From contig NZ_JBCJKP010000001.1 of NCBI RefSeq assembly GCF_039503195.1, positions 8,184,001-8,248,000 on the forward strand: DNA of 64,000 nucleotides, given 5' to 3'. Within the stretch, counting starts at the first letter, position 1. Each line of letters opens with the position of its first letter. This document shows, one piece after another, positions 20,101 to 30,130 of this stretch. Source of the stretch: Streptomyces mirabilis. Lineage in GTDB: Bacteria; Actinomycetota; Actinomycetes; Streptomycetales; Streptomycetaceae. The position numbers were made by a program, and so were the translations under genes. A model generated the notes under the pieces. That model was given only the letters and a program-made list of their open reading frames with translations, searched no databases and was not told the DNA's origin.

Positions 20101-23100
20101 CGGCGTGATGCTCGACCCGCAGGTTCTGCGTGCCCATGTGGCCGCTGCGGTCCCGGAGTACATGGTTCCGTCAGCCATCCTCATCCTCGACGCGCTGCCG
20201 CTGACGCCGAACGGAAAGCTGGACCGACGGGCCCTGCCCGCAGTCGAGTTCGCCGCTGATGGCGCGGGTCGTGGTCCGCGTACGCCGCAGGAGGAGGTCC
20301 TGTGCGCTGTGTTCGCGGAGGTCCTGGGCGTTGAGCGGGTGTCCATCGATGACAACTTCTTTGAGTTGGGTGGGCATTCGCTGCTGGCGACGCGTCTGGT
20401 CAGCCGCATCCGGTCGGCGCTGGGTGTGGAGCTGGGCATACGTGTGTTGTTCGAGGCGCCGACGGTCGCGGGGTTGGTGGAGCGACTCCCGGGCGCTGAT
20501 GCGGGGCGTGCGGTGTTGCGAGCTGCGGAGCGTCCCGAGCGGATGCCGGTGTCGTTCGCCCAGCGGCGGCTGTGGTTCCTGAACCGGTTGGAGGGGCCGA
20601 ACGCGACCTACAACATTCCGCTGGTGGTACGGCTGCGGGGTGAGCTGGATGTTGTCGCGTTGAACGCGGCGTTCACCGATGTAGTGGGCCGGCACGAGAG
20701 TCTGCGGACGGTGTTCGCGGAGGTGGACGGTCAGCCGTATCAGCGGATCCTGTCGCTGGAGGAGGCCGCGCCGGCGCTGGTGGTGCGGGAGAGCGACCGT
20801 GAGCGGATCTCGGCTGACATCGCGGACGTCTCGGCGTACGCGTTCGACCTGAGCTCTGAGATTCCGGTGCGCGCGTGGGTCTTCCAAGTGGCCCTGGACG
20901 AGTGGGTGTTTGTCGCGGTGGTGCATCACATCGCGGGTGACGGTTGGTCGTTGGGGCCGTTGGCGCGGGATCTTGCGATGGCATACGGGGCGCGGTGCGC
21001 GGGTGCGGTTCCGCAGTGGGAGCCGTTGCCGGTGCAGTACGCGGACTACACCTTGTGGCAGCGCGAACTGTTGGGCGACGAGGGTGACGCGGGGCAGGTC
21101 GAGTTCTGGCGAGGTGAACTGGCCGGTGTTCCTGAGGAGTTGGAGCTCCCGTTCGATCGCCCGCGTCCACTCGTGACCTCCCACCAAGGTGATGTTGTCG
21201 AGGTGGCGCTTGAGGCGGAGCTGCATCGCAGCGTGGTGGGTCTTGCGCGTGAGCGTGGGGCGAGTGTGTTCATGGTGGTGCAGGCGGCGGTGTCGGGTCT
21301 GCTGTCCCGGCTGGGGGCGGGTACGGACATTCCGATCGGCTCTCCGGTGGCGGGTCGTCTGGACGAGGCGCTGGATGACCTGGTCGGGTTCTTCGTGAAC
21401 ACGTTGGTCCTTCGGGCGGACGTATCCGGTGATCCGTCGTTCGCGGACCTGGTCGCGCGGATCCGGGAGACCGACCTGAAGGCGTTCGGTGCGCAGGATG
21501 TGCCGTTCGAGCGTCTGGTGGAGGTGTTGAATCCGGTTCGCTCGATGGGCCGTCATCCGCTGTTCCAGGTGGCGTTGGCGTTCCAGAACGCGCCGGTGTC
21601 GGATCTGGTGATGCCGGGCCTGGACGTAGAAGTCGCGCCGGTCGGGACGCAGGTGGCGAAGTTCGACCTCTCCTTCAATCTCGCCGAGGTGTTCACCGAG
21701 GAGGGCGAGCCGGCGGGTATCCGGGGCGGCATCGAGTTCGCGACGGATCTGTTCGACCGGTCGACGGTTGAGCGGATGGCTGGCTGGCTGGCGCGGTTCC
21801 TGGAGGAGGTCCTCGCAGCTCCCGAGCAGCCGGTCAGCCGGGCGCGCATCCTCGACGACGCCGAACTGGGTCGGGTCCTGATGGACTGGAACGACACCGC
21901 TGCCGTGGTGCCTGACCGTACGTTGCCGGCGTTGTTCGAGGAGCAGGTCGCACGTACTCCGGATGCCATCGCAGTGGTCTTCGAAGGCGTCGAGTTGTCG
22001 TACCGCTCGTTGAACGCGCGGGCAAATCGTTTGGCCCGGTTGTTGGTTGAGCGGGGTGCGGGGCCGGAGCGATTCGTGGCGGTCGCGCTGCCACGGTCGC
22101 TGGATCTGGTCGTGGCGTTGCTGGCGGTGCTCAAGTCGGGGGCCGCGTATGTGCCGGTCGATCCGGAGTATCCCGCGGATCGGGTCGCGTTCATGCTGGA
22201 GGACGCCGCTCCCATTGTGGTGCTGACTACCAGTGGGAGCGGGATCGAGTCGGCGGCGCCGGTCCTGTTGCTCGATGAGCCGGGGACTGCTGCGGCGCTG
22301 GCGGTTCGTTCGGATACCGATGTGACGGACGCGGACCGGATCGCGGTGCTCACTTCGCGGCATCCGGTGTATGTCATCTATACCTCGGGTTCCACCGGTG
22401 TCCCCAAGGGTGTTGTTGTCACCCACGCCGGGCTCGTCAACCAGTTGTGCTGGCTGGCCGCGGAGGCCGGGCTGGTGTCGCGGGACGTGGTGCTCGCCCG
22501 TACCTCGGTCAGTTTTGACGCGGCCGGTGGTGAGTTGTGGGCGCCGTTGGTCTGCGGGGCGGCTGTGGCGATGGCGTCGGCGGAGGTGACGCGCGACCCC
22601 GAGCGGCTGCTCGCGTTCATCGGGCGGCAGGGCGTGACGGTGGCTCAGTTCGTGCCGTCGCTGCTGGCTGCGATGCCGTTGGACGGGCGGGGGCGGGGTA
22701 TCCGGGTGCTCCTGTCGGGTGGTGAGGCACTTCCGGGGGCGCTGGCCAGGGAGGTGGCTGCGGCCTGGGACGCGAGTGTGATCAATGTGTATGGTCCGAC
22801 GGAGGCCACGATCCAGACGATGGCTGGTCGGCTGGAGGGTCTTGGTGACGGGGCCGCGAGTGTGCCGATCGGTCGTCCGGTGTGGAATTCCCGGGTCTAT
22901 GTTCTGGACGGGTTGCTTCGTCCGGTGCCAGATGGCGTTGCTGGTGAGGTTTACATCGCGGGCGACCAGCTCGCCCGTGGTTATCTCAACCGTCCTGCCC
23001 TGACGGCTGAGCGTTTTGTCGCTGACCCCTTTGGGCCGGTCGGTGGGCGGCTGTACCGGACCGGTGACGTGGCGCGTCGTACGGCGGGCGGGTTGCTGGA

Positions 23101-26100
23101 GTACGTGGGTCGTGTGGATGACCAGGTGAAGGTGCGTGGTTTCCGGATCGAGCTGGGTGAGGTCGAGTCGGTCCTCGCCGCACACCCCGACGTCACCCAG
23201 GCCACGGTGATCGTGCGTGAGGATCGCCCTGGCGACAAGCGGTTGGTCGGGTACGTCGTCTCCACCACCGACCCGCTGACATTGCGGGCGCATGTCGCGA
23301 AGGTGCTGCCCGAGTACATGGTTCCGTCGGTGATCGTGCCGTTGGATGCCCTTCCGTTGACGCCGAACGGGAAGCTGGACCGACGGGCCCTGCCGGCACC
23401 GGAGTTCACCGCTGCCGGGGAGGGCAGTGCTCCGCGTACCCCGCAGGAGAAGGTCCTGTGCCAGGTATTCGCGGAAGTGCTCGGCGTCGAGCAGGTCAGC
23501 ATCGACGACAACTTCTTCGAGCTGGGCGGGCACTCGCTGCTGGCGGTGTCTTTGGTGGAGCGGCTTCGTGAGCGTGGGCTGTCGGTGCCGGTGCGGTCGT
23601 TGTTCGTGACGCCGACGGTGGCGGGGCTCGCGGCCGGTCTCGGGACTACGGGCAACGGCGTGGTGGTCCCGGCGAACCGGATTGTCGAGGGTGTTGAGGT
23701 GATCACGTCGGAGATGGTGCCGTTGGCGGGGCTGTCGCAGGAGGAGATCGACCGGATCGTGGCCCAGGTTCCGGGCGGCGTGGCCAACGTGGCCGACATC
23801 TATCCGCTGGCCCCGCTGCAGGAGGGCATTCTCTTCCATCACCTGATGGGTGCCTCGTCGGGTGAGGACGCGTACGTCCTGCCCATGGTCCTCGAGTTCG
23901 ACTCCCGGGCTCGGCTGGACGCGTTCGTCGCCGTGCTCCAGAAGGTGGTGGACCGGCACGACATCCTTCGTACGGCTGTGCTGTGGGAGGGACTGCGCGA
24001 GCCGGTCCAGGTGGTCCACAAGCACGTCGAGATCCCGGTCCACGATCTGACGTATGACACCGATGTGGAGGGCCTGTTGGCGTCCGCCTCGGTCATGGAC
24101 ATCACCGCAGCGCCGCTGGTCCGGGTCACCACGGCGGGTTCGCAGCGGTCGATGGCACTGGTCCAGGTGCATCACCTGATCCAGGACCACACGGCGGTGG
24201 ACGTCCTCTTCGCCGAGGTCCAGGCTTTCCTGGAGGGCCGTGAGGCGGAGCTGCCGCCGCCGCTGCCGTTCCGGGAGTTCGTCGGGCAGGCGAGGTTGGG
24301 CATCCCGAGGACTGAGTACGAGGCGTTCTTCGCCGGTCAGCTCGGCGACGTCACCGAACCCACCGCGCCCTTCGGCGTCATGGACGTCCGTGGCGACGGC
24401 ACGGAGATCACCGAGGCCCGTAGACCCCTCGACGCGGCTACTGCCAGAGCCGTACGCGAGATGGCGCGGCGCTTGGGTGTGAGCGCGGCGACGGTGTTGC
24501 ATGTGATGTTCGCGCGGGTGGTCGCCTCGGCGGCGGGTCGTGAGGATGTCGTCTTCGGTACGGTGTTGTTCGGCCGTATGCAGGCTGGTGCCGGCGCGGA
24601 CCGGATCCCGGGCTTGTTCATCAACACCCTTCCGGTCCGCCTGGACACCAGCAAGAACCTGGGCGACGCCATCAAGCACATGCAGACCGGCCTGGCGGAA
24701 CTGCTGGTCCACGAGCACGCCCCGCTTGCCCTGGCCCAGCGCATGAGCGCGGTGCCGGCCGAGGCCCCGCTGTTCACGGCGCTGTTCAACTACCGTCACA
24801 GTGCGGCGGACACCGATGTCGACGTCGAGGGGATCAAGGTTCTCTTCGCTCAGGAGCGCACCAACTATCCGCTGACGGTGTCGGTGGACGACACCGGTGA
24901 CGGGTTCGTCTTCACGGTCCAGTGTGTGGACCCGATCGACCCGGACCTGGTGCTGTCCCTGTTGGACACGACCACCGGCCACCTGATCCAGGCCCTGGAC
25001 GACACTCCCGTACACACCCTGCCCGTCCTCGACGACGCTCACCTTGACCAACTCCTCTGCAACGACACCGGCCGGGAGGTGCCCGCTGGCACGCTGCCCG
25101 AGCTGTTCGAGCAGCAGGTGGCGCGGACGCCGGACGCTACGGCGCTGGTCTTCGACGGCACCGAGCTGTCGTATCGCGAGGTGAACGAGCGGGCGAACCG
25201 TTTGGCGCGTGTGTTGGTTGAGCGGGGTGCGGGTCCGGAGCGGTTTGTCGCCGTCGCTCTGCCTCGTTCTGCCGATCTGGTGGTCGCGTTGTTGGCGGTG
25301 GTGAAGTCGGGTGCGGCGTATGTGCCGATCGACCCGGACTATCCGGCCGACCGCATCGCCTACATCGTCGAAGATGCCGACCCGATGTGTGTGATCACCG
25401 GTCTCGGGGCGGAAGGTGTTCTGCCCGAGGACACTCCCCGGATCTTGGTGAACACACCGGCCCTCGCTGAGCACTCCGCAGCCGACCTCTGCGATGCGGA
25501 GCGGTCGCTGCCTCTGACCTCGGATGCGCCTGCGTACGTGATTTATACGTCGGGTTCGACGGGTCGGCCGAAGGGTGTGGTGGTTCCGCACGCGAATGTG
25601 GTGCGGTTGTTCTCCGCGACCGATGAGTGGTTCGGGTTCGGATCGGACGACGTGTGGACGCTGTTCCACTCGTATGCGTTCGACTTCTCGGTGTGGGAGT
25701 TGTGGGGGCCGCTGTTGTACGGCGGTCGTCTGGTGGTGGTGCCGTTCGAGGTGAGCCGCTCGGCGGGGGAGTTCCTGGCGCTGCTGGCGCGTGAGGGCGT
25801 GACGGTGCTGAATCAGACGCCGTCGGCGTTCTATCAGCTGATGCAGGCGGACCGGGATGATCCGGCGACGGGTGATCGGCTTGCTCTGCGGTATGTGGTG
25901 TTCGGCGGTGAGGCGTTGGATCTGGGCCGGCTGGCGTCGTGGTATGAGCGGCGTGGCTCGGGTGGTCCGACGTTGGTGAACATGTACGGGATCACCGAGA
26001 CGACGGTGCACGTCACCTACATGCCCCTGGACCAGGAGATGTGCGTGGCCGGTGGTGGGAGCAGGATCGGTGAGGGGATCCCGGATCTGCGGTTGTATGT

Positions 26101-29100
26101 GTTGGACGCGGGGTTGTGCCCGGTTCCGGTGGGCGTCGCGGGTGAGTTGTATGTCGCGGGTGCCGGTCTGGCGCGCGGGTATCTGAACCGCCCGGGTCTG
26201 ACGGCGGAGCGGTTTGTCGCCGACCCGTTCGGGGCCCCTGGTTCACGTATGTACCGGACCGGGGACTTGGTGCGGTGGAGTGCGCTCGGTGAGCTGGAGT
26301 ATCTGGGGCGCATCGACGACCAGGTCAAGGTGCGGGGCTTCCGTATCGAACTCGGCGAGATCGAGTCGGTCCTGGCCGGCCATCCGGAAGTCGCCCAGGC
26401 GGCGGTGGTCGTGCGCGAGGACCGGCCCGGCGACAAGCGACTGGTCGGTTACGCCGTTCCTGCCGCCGACGTGGAGCTCGACCCCCAAGCCCTGCGTGCG
26501 CATGTGTCCGCAACGGTGCCGGAGTACATGGTCCCCTCGGCCGTGATGATCCTGGACGCACTGCCCTTGACGCCGAACGGGAAGCTGGACCGGCGGGCGT
26601 TGCCGGCTCCGGAGTTCACCGCGAGCACGGAAGGCCGTGCTCCGCGGACCTCGCAGGAGGAGGTCCTGTGTGAGGTGTTCGCGGAGGTGCTCGGGGCTGA
26701 GCGCGTGTCCATTGATGACAACTTCTTCGAGTTGGGTGGGCATTCGCTGCTGGCGGTGTCGTTGGTGGAGCGGTTGCGTGAGCGTGGGCTTGCGGTGCCG
26801 GTGCGGTCGTTGTTCGTGACGCCGACGGTGGCGGGGCTCGCGTCCAGTCTGGGCGCCGCGGACAACGGTGCGTCCGTGGTGGTTCCGCCGAACGGGATCG
26901 TTGAGGGTGTTGAGGTGATCACGCCGGAGATGGTGCCGTTGGCGGGGCTGTCGCAGGAGGAGATCGACCGGGTCGTGGCCCAGGTTCCGGGCGGCGTGGC
27001 CAATGTGGCGGACATCTATCCGCTGGCCCCGTTGCAGGAGGGCATTCTCTTCCATCACCTGATGGGTGCCTCGTCGGGTGAGGACGCGTATGTCCTGCCG
27101 ATGGTGCTCGGGTTCGATTCCCGTGCCCGGCTGGACGCGTTCGTCGCCGTGCTCCAGAGAGTGGTGGACCGGCACGACATCCTCCGTACGGCCGTGCTGT
27201 GGGAGGGGTTGCGTGAGCCTGTGCAGGTGGTGGCCCGGCATGCGCAGATCCCGGTCCGCGAGGTCACGTTGGAGCATGACGGTGACGTGGTGGACGGTCT
27301 GTTGGCGGCATGCGGGTCGGTGATGGATATCACCGCGGCACCCTTGGTGCAGGTGACAACGGCCGGGATCCCCGGCTCGCAGCGGTGGGTGGCGTTGCTC
27401 CAGGTGCATCACCTGGTCCAGGACCACACAGCGGTGGATGTGCTGTTCGCGGAGGTCCAGGCGTTCTTGGAGGGCCGGGAGGCGGAGCTGCCGGTGCCGC
27501 TGCCGTTCCGGAACTTCGTCGCACAGGCCAGGTTGGGCATGCCGGTCGCCGAACACGAGGCGTTCTTCGGGCGTCTGCTGGGTGATGTGAGTGAGCCCAC
27601 CGCACCATTCGACATGACCGACGTACGCGGCGACGGCACCGAGGTCACCGAGGCCCACACATCCCTCGACGGAGCCACCGCCGCAGCCGTACGCGATATG
27701 GCGCGGCGCCTGGGTGTGAGCGCGGCGACCGTGCTGCATGTGATGTTCGCGCGGGTGGTCGCCTCGGCCTCGGGCCGCGAGGACGTCGTCTTCGGCACCG
27801 TGTTGTTCGGGCGGATGCAGGCCGGTGCCGGCGCGGACCGGGTTCCCGGGTTGTTCATCAACACCCTGCCCGTGCGCCTCGACACCAGCCGCAGCGGCGT
27901 ACTGGACGCAGTCCGGTCCATGCAGGCCGATCTGGCCGAGTTGCTGGTGCACGAGCATGCCCCGCTGGCGTTGGCACAGCGGATGAGCGGCGTAGCTGCC
28001 GAAGCCCCGCTCTTCACCGCCCTGTTCAACTACCGGCACAGCGCGGGTGCGGCGGACGCCGATATGGAAGTGGAGGGGATCGAAGTCCTCTTCGCTCAGG
28101 AGCGCACGAACTATCCGCTGACGGTGTCGGTGGACGACACCGGTGACGGGTTCGTCTTCACCGTCCAGTGCGTCGACCCGATCGATCCCGACCTGGTCCT
28201 GGCCCTGATGGACACCGCCACCAGCCGCCTGGTCCAAGCCCTGGACCAGGCCCCCGACACCCCCGTACACACCCTGCCTGTCCTCAACGACACCGAGCAG
28301 AACCTCGTGCTCAGTCAGTGGAACGACACCGCCGCTGAGGTGACGGATCGCACGTTGCCGGTGTTGTTCGAGGAGCAGGTGGCGCGGACACCGGATGCCA
28401 CGGCGCTGGTCTTCGACGGCACCGAGCTGTCGTACCGGGAGGTGAACGAGCGGGCGAATCGTCTAGCGCGGCTGCTGGTCGAGCGGGGCGCGGGTCCGGA
28501 GCGGTTCGTCGCGGTTGTTCTGCCGCGTTCCCTGGAGTTGGTGGTGGCGCTGCTGGCGGTGGTGAAGTCGGGTGCGGCGTATGTGCCGATCGACCCTGAC
28601 TACCCGGCGGACCGGATCGCCTGCATCCTCGAAGATGCCGACCCGATGTGTGTGATCACCGGTCTCGGGGCGGAAGGTGTTCTGCCCGAGGACACTCCCC
28701 GGATCCTGGTGGATGCCCCGGCCCTCGCTGAGTACTCCGGGACCGACCTCTCCAAGGTGGTGGACCCGGGCACACCGGCGTACGCGATCTTCACGTCGGG
28801 TTCGACGGGCCGGCCGAAGGGTGTGGTCATCGAACACAGGGCGCTGGTGAACTTCCTGTCTTCGATGCAGGAGCGCTTCGGCCTGGGCGTGGGTGACCGG
28901 CTGCTGGCGGTGACCACGGTCGCGTTCGACATCACGGGTCTGGAGTTGTACGTCCCGCTGCTGAACGGCGCTGCCGTGGTGCTGGCTTCTCCGCAGGACG
29001 TACGCGATCCCCTTGCCCTGCGCTCTTTGATCTCCTCGGCGGAGGTGAGCGTGATGCAGGCGACGCCGAGCCTGTGGCACGCGGTGGTGGCCGATGCCGG

Positions 29101-30130
29101 CGAGGAGTTGGCCGGCGTGCGGGTGCTGGTCGGCGGCGAGGCATTGCCGGGCGAGCTGGCTCGCACCTTGGTGGCCAGAACGGCATCGGTGACGAACCTC
29201 TACGGTCCGACCGAGACCACGATCTGGTCCACGGCCGACGAAGTCCGCGGGCATGCCGGCGGGGTGTCCTCGATCGGCCGCCCGATCGCCAACACCCAGG
29301 TGTATGTCCTGGACGCGGGCCTGAGCCCGGCACCGGTGGGCGTGGCAGGTGAGCTGTACATCGCCGGTGCGGGTCTGGCTCGGGGGTATTTGAACCGTCC
29401 GGGTCTGACGGCGGAGCGCTTCGTGGCCGACCCCTTCAGCACCCCCGGCTCACGCATGTACCGCACGGGAGACCTCGTGCGATGGAACACCAACGGGAAG
29501 ATCGAGTACCTGGGCCGTGTCGACGACCAGGTCAAGGTGCGCGGTTTCCGGATCGAGCTGGGCGAGATCGAATCCGTCCTCGCCGCACACCCCGACGTCG
29601 CCCAGGCCGCAGTGGTCGTACGCGAGGACCACCCCGGCGACAAACGGCTCGTCGGATACGCCGTTCCCAGCGCCGAGGCGATACTCGACCCGCAAGCCCT
29701 GCGGGCGCATACGGCGAAAATGGTGCCGGGCTACATGGTCCCCTCCGCGGTCATGGTCCTGGACGTGCTGCCACTGACACCGAACGGGAAACTCAACCGC
29801 CGGGCCCTGCCCGCTCCCGAGTTCACCAGCAGCACGACCGGCCGTGCCCCGCGCACCCCGCAGGAAAAGCAGCTGTGTGAGCTGTTCGCAGAAGCGCTCG
29901 GCGTCGAGCAGGTCACCATCGACGACAACTTCTTCGAACTCGGCGGCCACTCCCTGCTCGCCACCCGCCTCATCAGCCGCATCCGAACGGCCATGGGGCT
30001 GGAACTCGATATCAAACCCCTATTCGAGAACCCCACGGTCGCCGGAGTTGTCGATCAGCTCGGCAGCGTGAAGAAAGCACGACCGGCACTACGCCGCATG
30101 GACAGGTCGAAGTACGAGGAGCGCTCATGA
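11099..30130 (+). CDS. Lipopeptide NRPS subunit 2, six modules (2-7)
   Basis: This is a giant synthetase of about 6343 residues with six C-A-T modules and no TE. GTG at 11099 is preferred over GTG at 11087: it overlaps the upstream TGA as GTGA and has GGGGGA about five bases before it. Predicted substrates in order are Ser, X2, Ser, X1, Thr, Gly. The C domains of modules 2-5 are ordinary; the module 2 C domain receives a D-residue ([10 protein letters not shown]). Those of modules 6 and 7 are dual epimerization/condensation type, with [11 protein letters not shown] at the N-terminus and VHHLIQDHT or VHHLVQDHT as the active-site motif. All carrier domains have GGHSL. The protein ends in a short basic tail after the last carrier domain and overlaps the next gene by ATGA. 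Confidence 0.95.
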   Translation: MTGRPRIQDILPLTPFQEGLLFHSLFDLTETDVYTAQWAFDLKGALDTATLRAAAETVLRRHPNLRASFRQRKTGEPVQVIPTEVPLPWREIDLSAQDRAQAEREAARLLIEDRVSRFDLARPPLLRFTLIRIAPDLHRLVLSNHHLILDGWSMPLFMREFFTLYMNRCDESVLPHVTPYRDFLSYLAHQDDEAGRKAWSAELADLDGATLVAQGETHQASVVPERVPVELSAEETAALTQQVRTRGLTLNTAIQGAWGIILSQLTGRDDVTFGATVSGRSPELTGSASMIGMLINTVPVRMRVVPSESLLAGLQHLQDSQAQLIQHHHLGLSELHRMAGTNELFDTCVVFENYPVDPQSLDLTSVGLQVVSVEVKDAAHYPLRLVVAPGERLRLWLDYRPDLFDQASVERIMRRLLRLLEAVRVDPDRPVGRVETLDEAERHLVLEQWNDTAAVVPDRTLPALFEEQVERSPEATAVVFEGVELSYGELNTRVNRLARLLVEQGAGPERFVAVALPRSLDLVVALLAVLKSGAAYVPVDPDYPADRIAFILQDTAPMCVITAEDSGVALPVGTVPFVLDAPGVVDRQADLSPENLSDAERLTRLDASAPAYVIFTSGSTGRPKGVVVEHRGIVNRLLWMQDRFALAADDRVLQKTPSGFDVSVWEFFWPLVAGAGLVVARPGGHRDPAYLARLIVEERVTTVHFVPSMLQVFLQESAAGQCGGLRRVVCSGEALPPEVVDRFHQVLDVTLFNLYGPTEASVDVSWWQCQTPAGTSVPIGRPVWNTQLYVLDAGLSPVPVGVAGELYIAGVQLARGYHHRAGLTAERFVADPFGTPGSRMYRTGDLVRWNAAGEIEYLGRIDDQVKVRGFRIELGEIESVLAGYPDVAQAAVVVREDRPGDKRLVGYAVPTAGAALDPQALRAHAAKAVPDYMVPSAVLVLDALPLTPNGKLDRRALPAPEFTADSTGRAPRTPQEKQLCELFAEVLGVDEVSIDDNFFELGGHSLLATRLVSRVRSVLGVELGIRVLFEAPSVAGLVERLEGAGVRRAVLRAVERPERVPVSFAQRRLWFLNRLEGPNATYNIPLVVRLRGELDVVALNAAFTDVVGRHESLRTVFAEVDGQPYQRVLSVEEAAPALVVRESDRERISADIADVSAYAFDLESEIPVRVWAFRVAVDEWVLAAVMHHIAGDGWSLGPLARDLASAYGARCAGVVPQWEPLPVQYADYTLWQRGLLDDEGDAGQVEFWRGELADALEELALPFDRPRPAVASHTGGVVELALDAAVHRNVVGLARERGASVFMVVQAAVAGLLSRLGAGADIPIGSPVAGRLDEALDDLVGFFVNTLVLRADVSGDPSFTELVERVRETDLRAFGAQDVPFERLVEVLNPVRSMGRHPLFQVALAFQNAPVSDLVMPGLDVTVEPGGTQAAKFDLSFNLAETFTGEGEPAGITGGIEFATDLFDRSTIERMAGWLTRFLEQVLAAPERPVSRAHILDDTELRQVLQEWNNTAREIPGGVLPVLFEGQVARTPDATALVFEGVSLSYRGLNERANRLARLLVEQGAGPERFVAVALPRSHDLVIALLAVLKTGAAYVPIDPDYPADRIARILDDAHPMCVITVGDSGVELPAGTTRILLNDSETVARLAVLSQENLTDGERLSSLGAACPAYVIFTSGSTGRPKGVVVEHRSVVNLLAWADRRFDFGQLSRVLASTSLNFDVSVFEIFGPLVAGGSIEVVRDLLSLADLEPGALAGSLVSGVPSAFSHLLAGTLGDARPRAVALAGEALAAHTVRDIQAAMPGARVANIYGPTEATVYTTYWHSDADTGIDTTPPIGRPIDNVSTYVLDAGLCPVPVGVAGELYIAGEGLARGYLNRPGLTAERFVADPFGAPGSRMYRTGDLVRWNASGEIEYLGRIDDQVKVRGFRIELGEIESVLAAHPDVAQIAVVVREDRPGDKRLVGYVVLAAGAVVEPQALRGHVAKAVPEYMVPSAVMVLDALPLTPNGKLDRRALPAPEFAADGMGRAPRTQQEEVLCAVFAEILGVERVSIDDNFFELGGHSLLATRLVSRIRSALGVELGIRVLFEAPTVAGLVERLPGADAGRAVLRAAERPERMPVSFAQRRLWFLNRLEGPNATYNIPLVVRLRGELDVVALNAAFTDVVGRHESLRTVFAEVDGQPYQRILSLEEAAPALVVRESDRERISADIADVSAYAFDLSSEIPVRAWVFQVALDEWVFVAVVHHIAGDGWSLGPLARDLAMAYGARCAGAVPQWEPLPVQYADYTLWQRELLGDEGDAGQVEFWRGELAGVPEELELPFDRPRPLVTSHQGDVVEVALEAELHRSVVGLARERGASVFMVVQAAVSGLLSRLGAGTDIPIGSPVAGRLDEALDDLVGFFVNTLVLRADVSGDPSFADLVARIRETDLKAFGAQDVPFERLVEVLNPVRSMGRHPLFQVALAFQNAPVSDLVMPGLDVEVAPVGTQVAKFDLSFNLAEVFTEEGEPAGIRGGIEFATDLFDRSTVERMAGWLARFLEEVLAAPEQPVSRARILDDAELGRVLMDWNDTAAVVPDRTLPALFEEQVARTPDAIAVVFEGVELSYRSLNARANRLARLLVERGAGPERFVAVALPRSAELVVALLAVLKTGAAYVPVDPDYPADRIAYILDDAAPMCVVTKEILAESAQAVVDEHDLPVVVDPGSPAYVIYTSGSTGRPKGVVVEHRGIVNRLLWMQDRFELAGDDRVLQKTPSGFDVSVWEFFWPLLTGAALVVARPGGHRDPEYLASLIAQERVTTVHFVPSMLQVFLQEPAAARCGGVLRRVVCSGEALPPEAVDRFRQVLDVPLFNLYGPTEASVDVSWWNCSAPADTTVPIGRPVWNTQLYVLDAGLCPVPVGVAGELYIAGVQLARGYHQRPGLTAERFVADPYGAPGTRMYRTGDLVRWNTDGEIEYLGRTDDQVKIRGFRIELGEIETVLSTHPDVTQATVIVRDERLVGYVVLADGVMLDPQVLRAHVAAAVPEYMVPSAILILDALPLTPNGKLDRRALPAVEFAADGAGRGPRTPQEEVLCAVFAEVLGVERVSIDDNFFELGGHSLLATRLVSRIRSALGVELGIRVLFEAPTVAGLVERLPGADAGRAVLRAAERPERMPVSFAQRRLWFLNRLEGPNATYNIPLVVRLRGELDVVALNAAFTDVVGRHESLRTVFAEVDGQPYQRILSLEEAAPALVVRESDRERISADIADVSAYAFDLSSEIPVRAWVFQVALDEWVFVAVVHHIAGDGWSLGPLARDLAMAYGARCAGAVPQWEPLPVQYADYTLWQRELLGDEGDAGQVEFWRGELAGVPEELELPFDRPRPLVTSHQGDVVEVALEAELHRSVVGLARERGASVFMVVQAAVSGLLSRLGAGTDIPIGSPVAGRLDEALDDLVGFFVNTLVLRADVSGDPSFADLVARIRETDLKAFGAQDVPFERLVEVLNPVRSMGRHPLFQVALAFQNAPVSDLVMPGLDVEVAPVGTQVAKFDLSFNLAEVFTEEGEPAGIRGGIEFATDLFDRSTVERMAGWLARFLEEVLAAPEQPVSRARILDDAELGRVLMDWNDTAAVVPDRTLPALFEEQVARTPDAIAVVFEGVELSYRSLNARANRLARLLVERGAGPERFVAVALPRSLDLVVALLAVLKSGAAYVPVDPEYPADRVAFMLEDAAPIVVLTTSGSGIESAAPVLLLDEPGTAAALAVRSDTDVTDADRIAVLTSRHPVYVIYTSGSTGVPKGVVVTHAGLVNQLCWLAAEAGLVSRDVVLARTSVSFDAAGGELWAPLVCGAAVAMASAEVTRDPERLLAFIGRQGVTVAQFVPSLLAAMPLDGRGRGIRVLLSGGEALPGALAREVAAAWDASVINVYGPTEATIQTMAGRLEGLGDGAASVPIGRPVWNSRVYVLDGLLRPVPDGVAGEVYIAGDQLARGYLNRPALTAERFVADPFGPVGGRLYRTGDVARRTAGGLLEYVGRVDDQVKVRGFRIELGEVESVLAAHPDVTQATVIVREDRPGDKRLVGYVVSTTDPLTLRAHVAKVLPEYMVPSVIVPLDALPLTPNGKLDRRALPAPEFTAAGEGSAPRTPQEKVLCQVFAEVLGVEQVSIDDNFFELGGHSLLAVSLVERLRERGLSVPVRSLFVTPTVAGLAAGLGTTGNGVVVPANRIVEGVEVITSEMVPLAGLSQEEIDRIVAQVPGGVANVADIYPLAPLQEGILFHHLMGASSGEDAYVLPMVLEFDSRARLDAFVAVLQKVVDRHDILRTAVLWEGLREPVQVVHKHVEIPVHDLTYDTDVEGLLASASVMDITAAPLVRVTTAGSQRSMALVQVHHLIQDHTAVDVLFAEVQAFLEGREAELPPPLPFREFVGQARLGIPRTEYEAFFAGQLGDVTEPTAPFGVMDVRGDGTEITEARRPLDAATARAVREMARRLGVSAATVLHVMFARVVASAAGREDVVFGTVLFGRMQAGAGADRIPGLFINTLPVRLDTSKNLGDAIKHMQTGLAELLVHEHAPLALAQRMSAVPAEAPLFTALFNYRHSAADTDVDVEGIKVLFAQERTNYPLTVSVDDTGDGFVFTVQCVDPIDPDLVLSLLDTTTGHLIQALDDTPVHTLPVLDDAHLDQLLCNDTGREVPAGTLPELFEQQVARTPDATALVFDGTELSYREVNERANRLARVLVERGAGPERFVAVALPRSADLVVALLAVVKSGAAYVPIDPDYPADRIAYIVEDADPMCVITGLGAEGVLPEDTPRILVNTPALAEHSAADLCDAERSLPLTSDAPAYVIYTSGSTGRPKGVVVPHANVVRLFSATDEWFGFGSDDVWTLFHSYAFDFSVWELWGPLLYGGRLVVVPFEVSRSAGEFLALLAREGVTVLNQTPSAFYQLMQADRDDPATGDRLALRYVVFGGEALDLGRLASWYERRGSGGPTLVNMYGITETTVHVTYMPLDQEMCVAGGGSRIGEGIPDLRLYVLDAGLCPVPVGVAGELYVAGAGLARGYLNRPGLTAERFVADPFGAPGSRMYRTGDLVRWSALGELEYLGRIDDQVKVRGFRIELGEIESVLAGHPEVAQAAVVVREDRPGDKRLVGYAVPAADVELDPQALRAHVSATVPEYMVPSAVMILDALPLTPNGKLDRRALPAPEFTASTEGRAPRTSQEEVLCEVFAEVLGAERVSIDDNFFELGGHSLLAVSLVERLRERGLAVPVRSLFVTPTVAGLASSLGAADNGASVVVPPNGIVEGVEVITPEMVPLAGLSQEEIDRVVAQVPGGVANVADIYPLAPLQEGILFHHLMGASSGEDAYVLPMVLGFDSRARLDAFVAVLQRVVDRHDILRTAVLWEGLREPVQVVARHAQIPVREVTLEHDGDVVDGLLAACGSVMDITAAPLVQVTTAGIPGSQRWVALLQVHHLVQDHTAVDVLFAEVQAFLEGREAELPVPLPFRNFVAQARLGMPVAEHEAFFGRLLGDVSEPTAPFDMTDVRGDGTEVTEAHTSLDGATAAAVRDMARRLGVSAATVLHVMFARVVASASGREDVVFGTVLFGRMQAGAGADRVPGLFINTLPVRLDTSRSGVLDAVRSMQADLAELLVHEHAPLALAQRMSGVAAEAPLFTALFNYRHSAGAADADMEVEGIEVLFAQERTNYPLTVSVDDTGDGFVFTVQCVDPIDPDLVLALMDTATSRLVQALDQAPDTPVHTLPVLNDTEQNLVLSQWNDTAAEVTDRTLPVLFEEQVARTPDATALVFDGTELSYREVNERANRLARLLVERGAGPERFVAVVLPRSLELVVALLAVVKSGAAYVPIDPDYPADRIACILEDADPMCVITGLGAEGVLPEDTPRILVDAPALAEYSGTDLSKVVDPGTPAYAIFTSGSTGRPKGVVIEHRALVNFLSSMQERFGLGVGDRLLAVTTVAFDITGLELYVPLLNGAAVVLASPQDVRDPLALRSLISSAEVSVMQATPSLWHAVVADAGEELAGVRVLVGGEALPGELARTLVARTASVTNLYGPTETTIWSTADEVRGHAGGVSSIGRPIANTQVYVLDAGLSPAPVGVAGELYIAGAGLARGYLNRPGLTAERFVADPFSTPGSRMYRTGDLVRWNTNGKIEYLGRVDDQVKVRGFRIELGEIESVLAAHPDVAQAAVVVREDHPGDKRLVGYAVPSAEAILDPQALRAHTAKMVPGYMVPSAVMVLDVLPLTPNGKLNRRALPAPEFTSSTTGRAPRTPQEKQLCELFAEALGVEQVTIDDNFFELGGHSLLATRLISRIRTAMGLELDIKPLFENPTVAGVVDQLGSVKKARPALRRMDRSKYEERS
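11100..14230 (+). other. NRPS module 2: C-A(Ser)-T
   Basis: The C-domain His motif is at 11531 (HHLILDG). The A code reads D-V-W-H-V-S-L-V-D-K, matching the serine code D-V-W-H-L-S-L-I-D-K apart from conservative changes. The carrier Ser codon is at 14111. Since module 1 ends in E, this C domain should be D-donor/L-acceptor. Confidence 0.85.
14272..17400 (+). other. NRPS module 3: C-A(X2)-T
   Basis: The C-domain motif HHIAGDG is near 14657. The A code reads D-V-F-S-A-A-I-V-Y-K from [20 protein letters not shown] and [12 protein letters not shown] do not recall a secure match. The same type occurs in module 10. The carrier Ser codon is at 17279. Confidence 0.75.
17226..19000 (+). repeat. 1.77-kb direct repeat, copy 1 (modules 3/4)
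   Basis: Covers the carrier domain of module 3, the whole C domain of module 4 and the first part of its A domain. By eye it is identical to 20325-22099 at a constant offset of 3099 bp. The right break falls after LPRS in the A domain, where the two copies switch to different A-domain types. Confidence 0.9.
17440..20500 (+). other. NRPS module 4: C-A(Ser)-T
   Basis: The C-domain motif HHIAGDG starts at 17824. The A domain ([34 protein letters not shown]) gives the same serine code as module 2. The carrier Ser codon is at 20378. The C domain lies in a 1.77-kb stretch repeated in module 5. Confidence 0.85.
18149..18766 (+). repeat. 618-bp C-domain repeat, copy 1 of 4
   Basis: The C-terminal half of the module 4 C domain, from [12 protein letters not shown] to ARILDDAE. 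The same DNA recurs at 21248-21865, 30850-31467 and 37159-37776 with constant internal spacing and no difference that I can see. Confidence 0.85.
20325..22099 (+). repeat. 1.77-kb direct repeat, copy 2 (modules 4/5)
   Basis: Second copy of the 17226-19000 repeat. The encoded protein is identical through the carrier, C and early A segments. The DNA appears identical where compared, including synonymous sites, which implies recent duplication or gene conversion. Confidence 0.9.
20540..23650 (+). other. NRPS module 5: C-A(X1)-T
   Basis: The C domain is a copy of module 4's. The A code is D-A-G-Q-L-G-V-I-Q-K, the module 1 type with Leu to Val at one position. The carrier Ser codon is at 23534. 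The downstream dual C domain should convert this X1 to the D form. Confidence 0.75.
21248..21865 (+). repeat. 618-bp C-domain repeat, copy 2 of 4
   Basis: Module 5 copy, lying inside the larger 1.77-kb repeat. Confidence 0.85.
24451..25165 (+). repeat. Dual-C-domain repeat, copy 1
   Basis: The second half of the module 6 dual C domain and the start of its A domain match 34071-34785 in module 9 (offset 9620) with only a couple of base differences, for example GTGGAC versus GTGAAC near position 24930. Confidence 0.85.
25442..26073 (+). repeat. Threonine A-domain repeat, copy 1
   Basis: The core of the module 6 A domain matches 31861-32492 of module 8 (offset 6419) with no difference that I noticed over about 630 bp. 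The Thr specificity pocket lies within it. Confidence 0.85.
26890..30070 (+). other. NRPS module 7: dual E/C-A(Gly)-T
   Basis: The dual-type C domain has its His motifs at 27053 and 27407. It should epimerize the Thr of module 6. The A code D-I-L-Q-L-G-L-I-W-K is the glycine code. The carrier Ser codon is at 29951. This is the last module of the second subunit. Confidence 0.85.

Larger units (their letters stand above)
23690..26860 (+). other. NRPS module 6: dual E/C-A(Thr)-T
   Basis: The dual-type C domain has [11 protein letters not shown] at 23837 and VHHLIQDHT with its first His at 24170. The A code is D-F-W-N-V-G-M-V-H-K, matching the threonine code D-F-W-N-I-G-M-V-H-K. The carrier Ser codon is at 26744. 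Confidence 0.85.

Noticed and set aside
20171..26011. Very long open frames antisense to the NRPS genes, for example 1946 aa here and 2015 aa at 32662-38709
   Set aside because: They are His/Arg/Gln-rich products of the frame opposite a G/C-biased coding strand, repeat in step with the NRPS repeats, and show no domain of their own.
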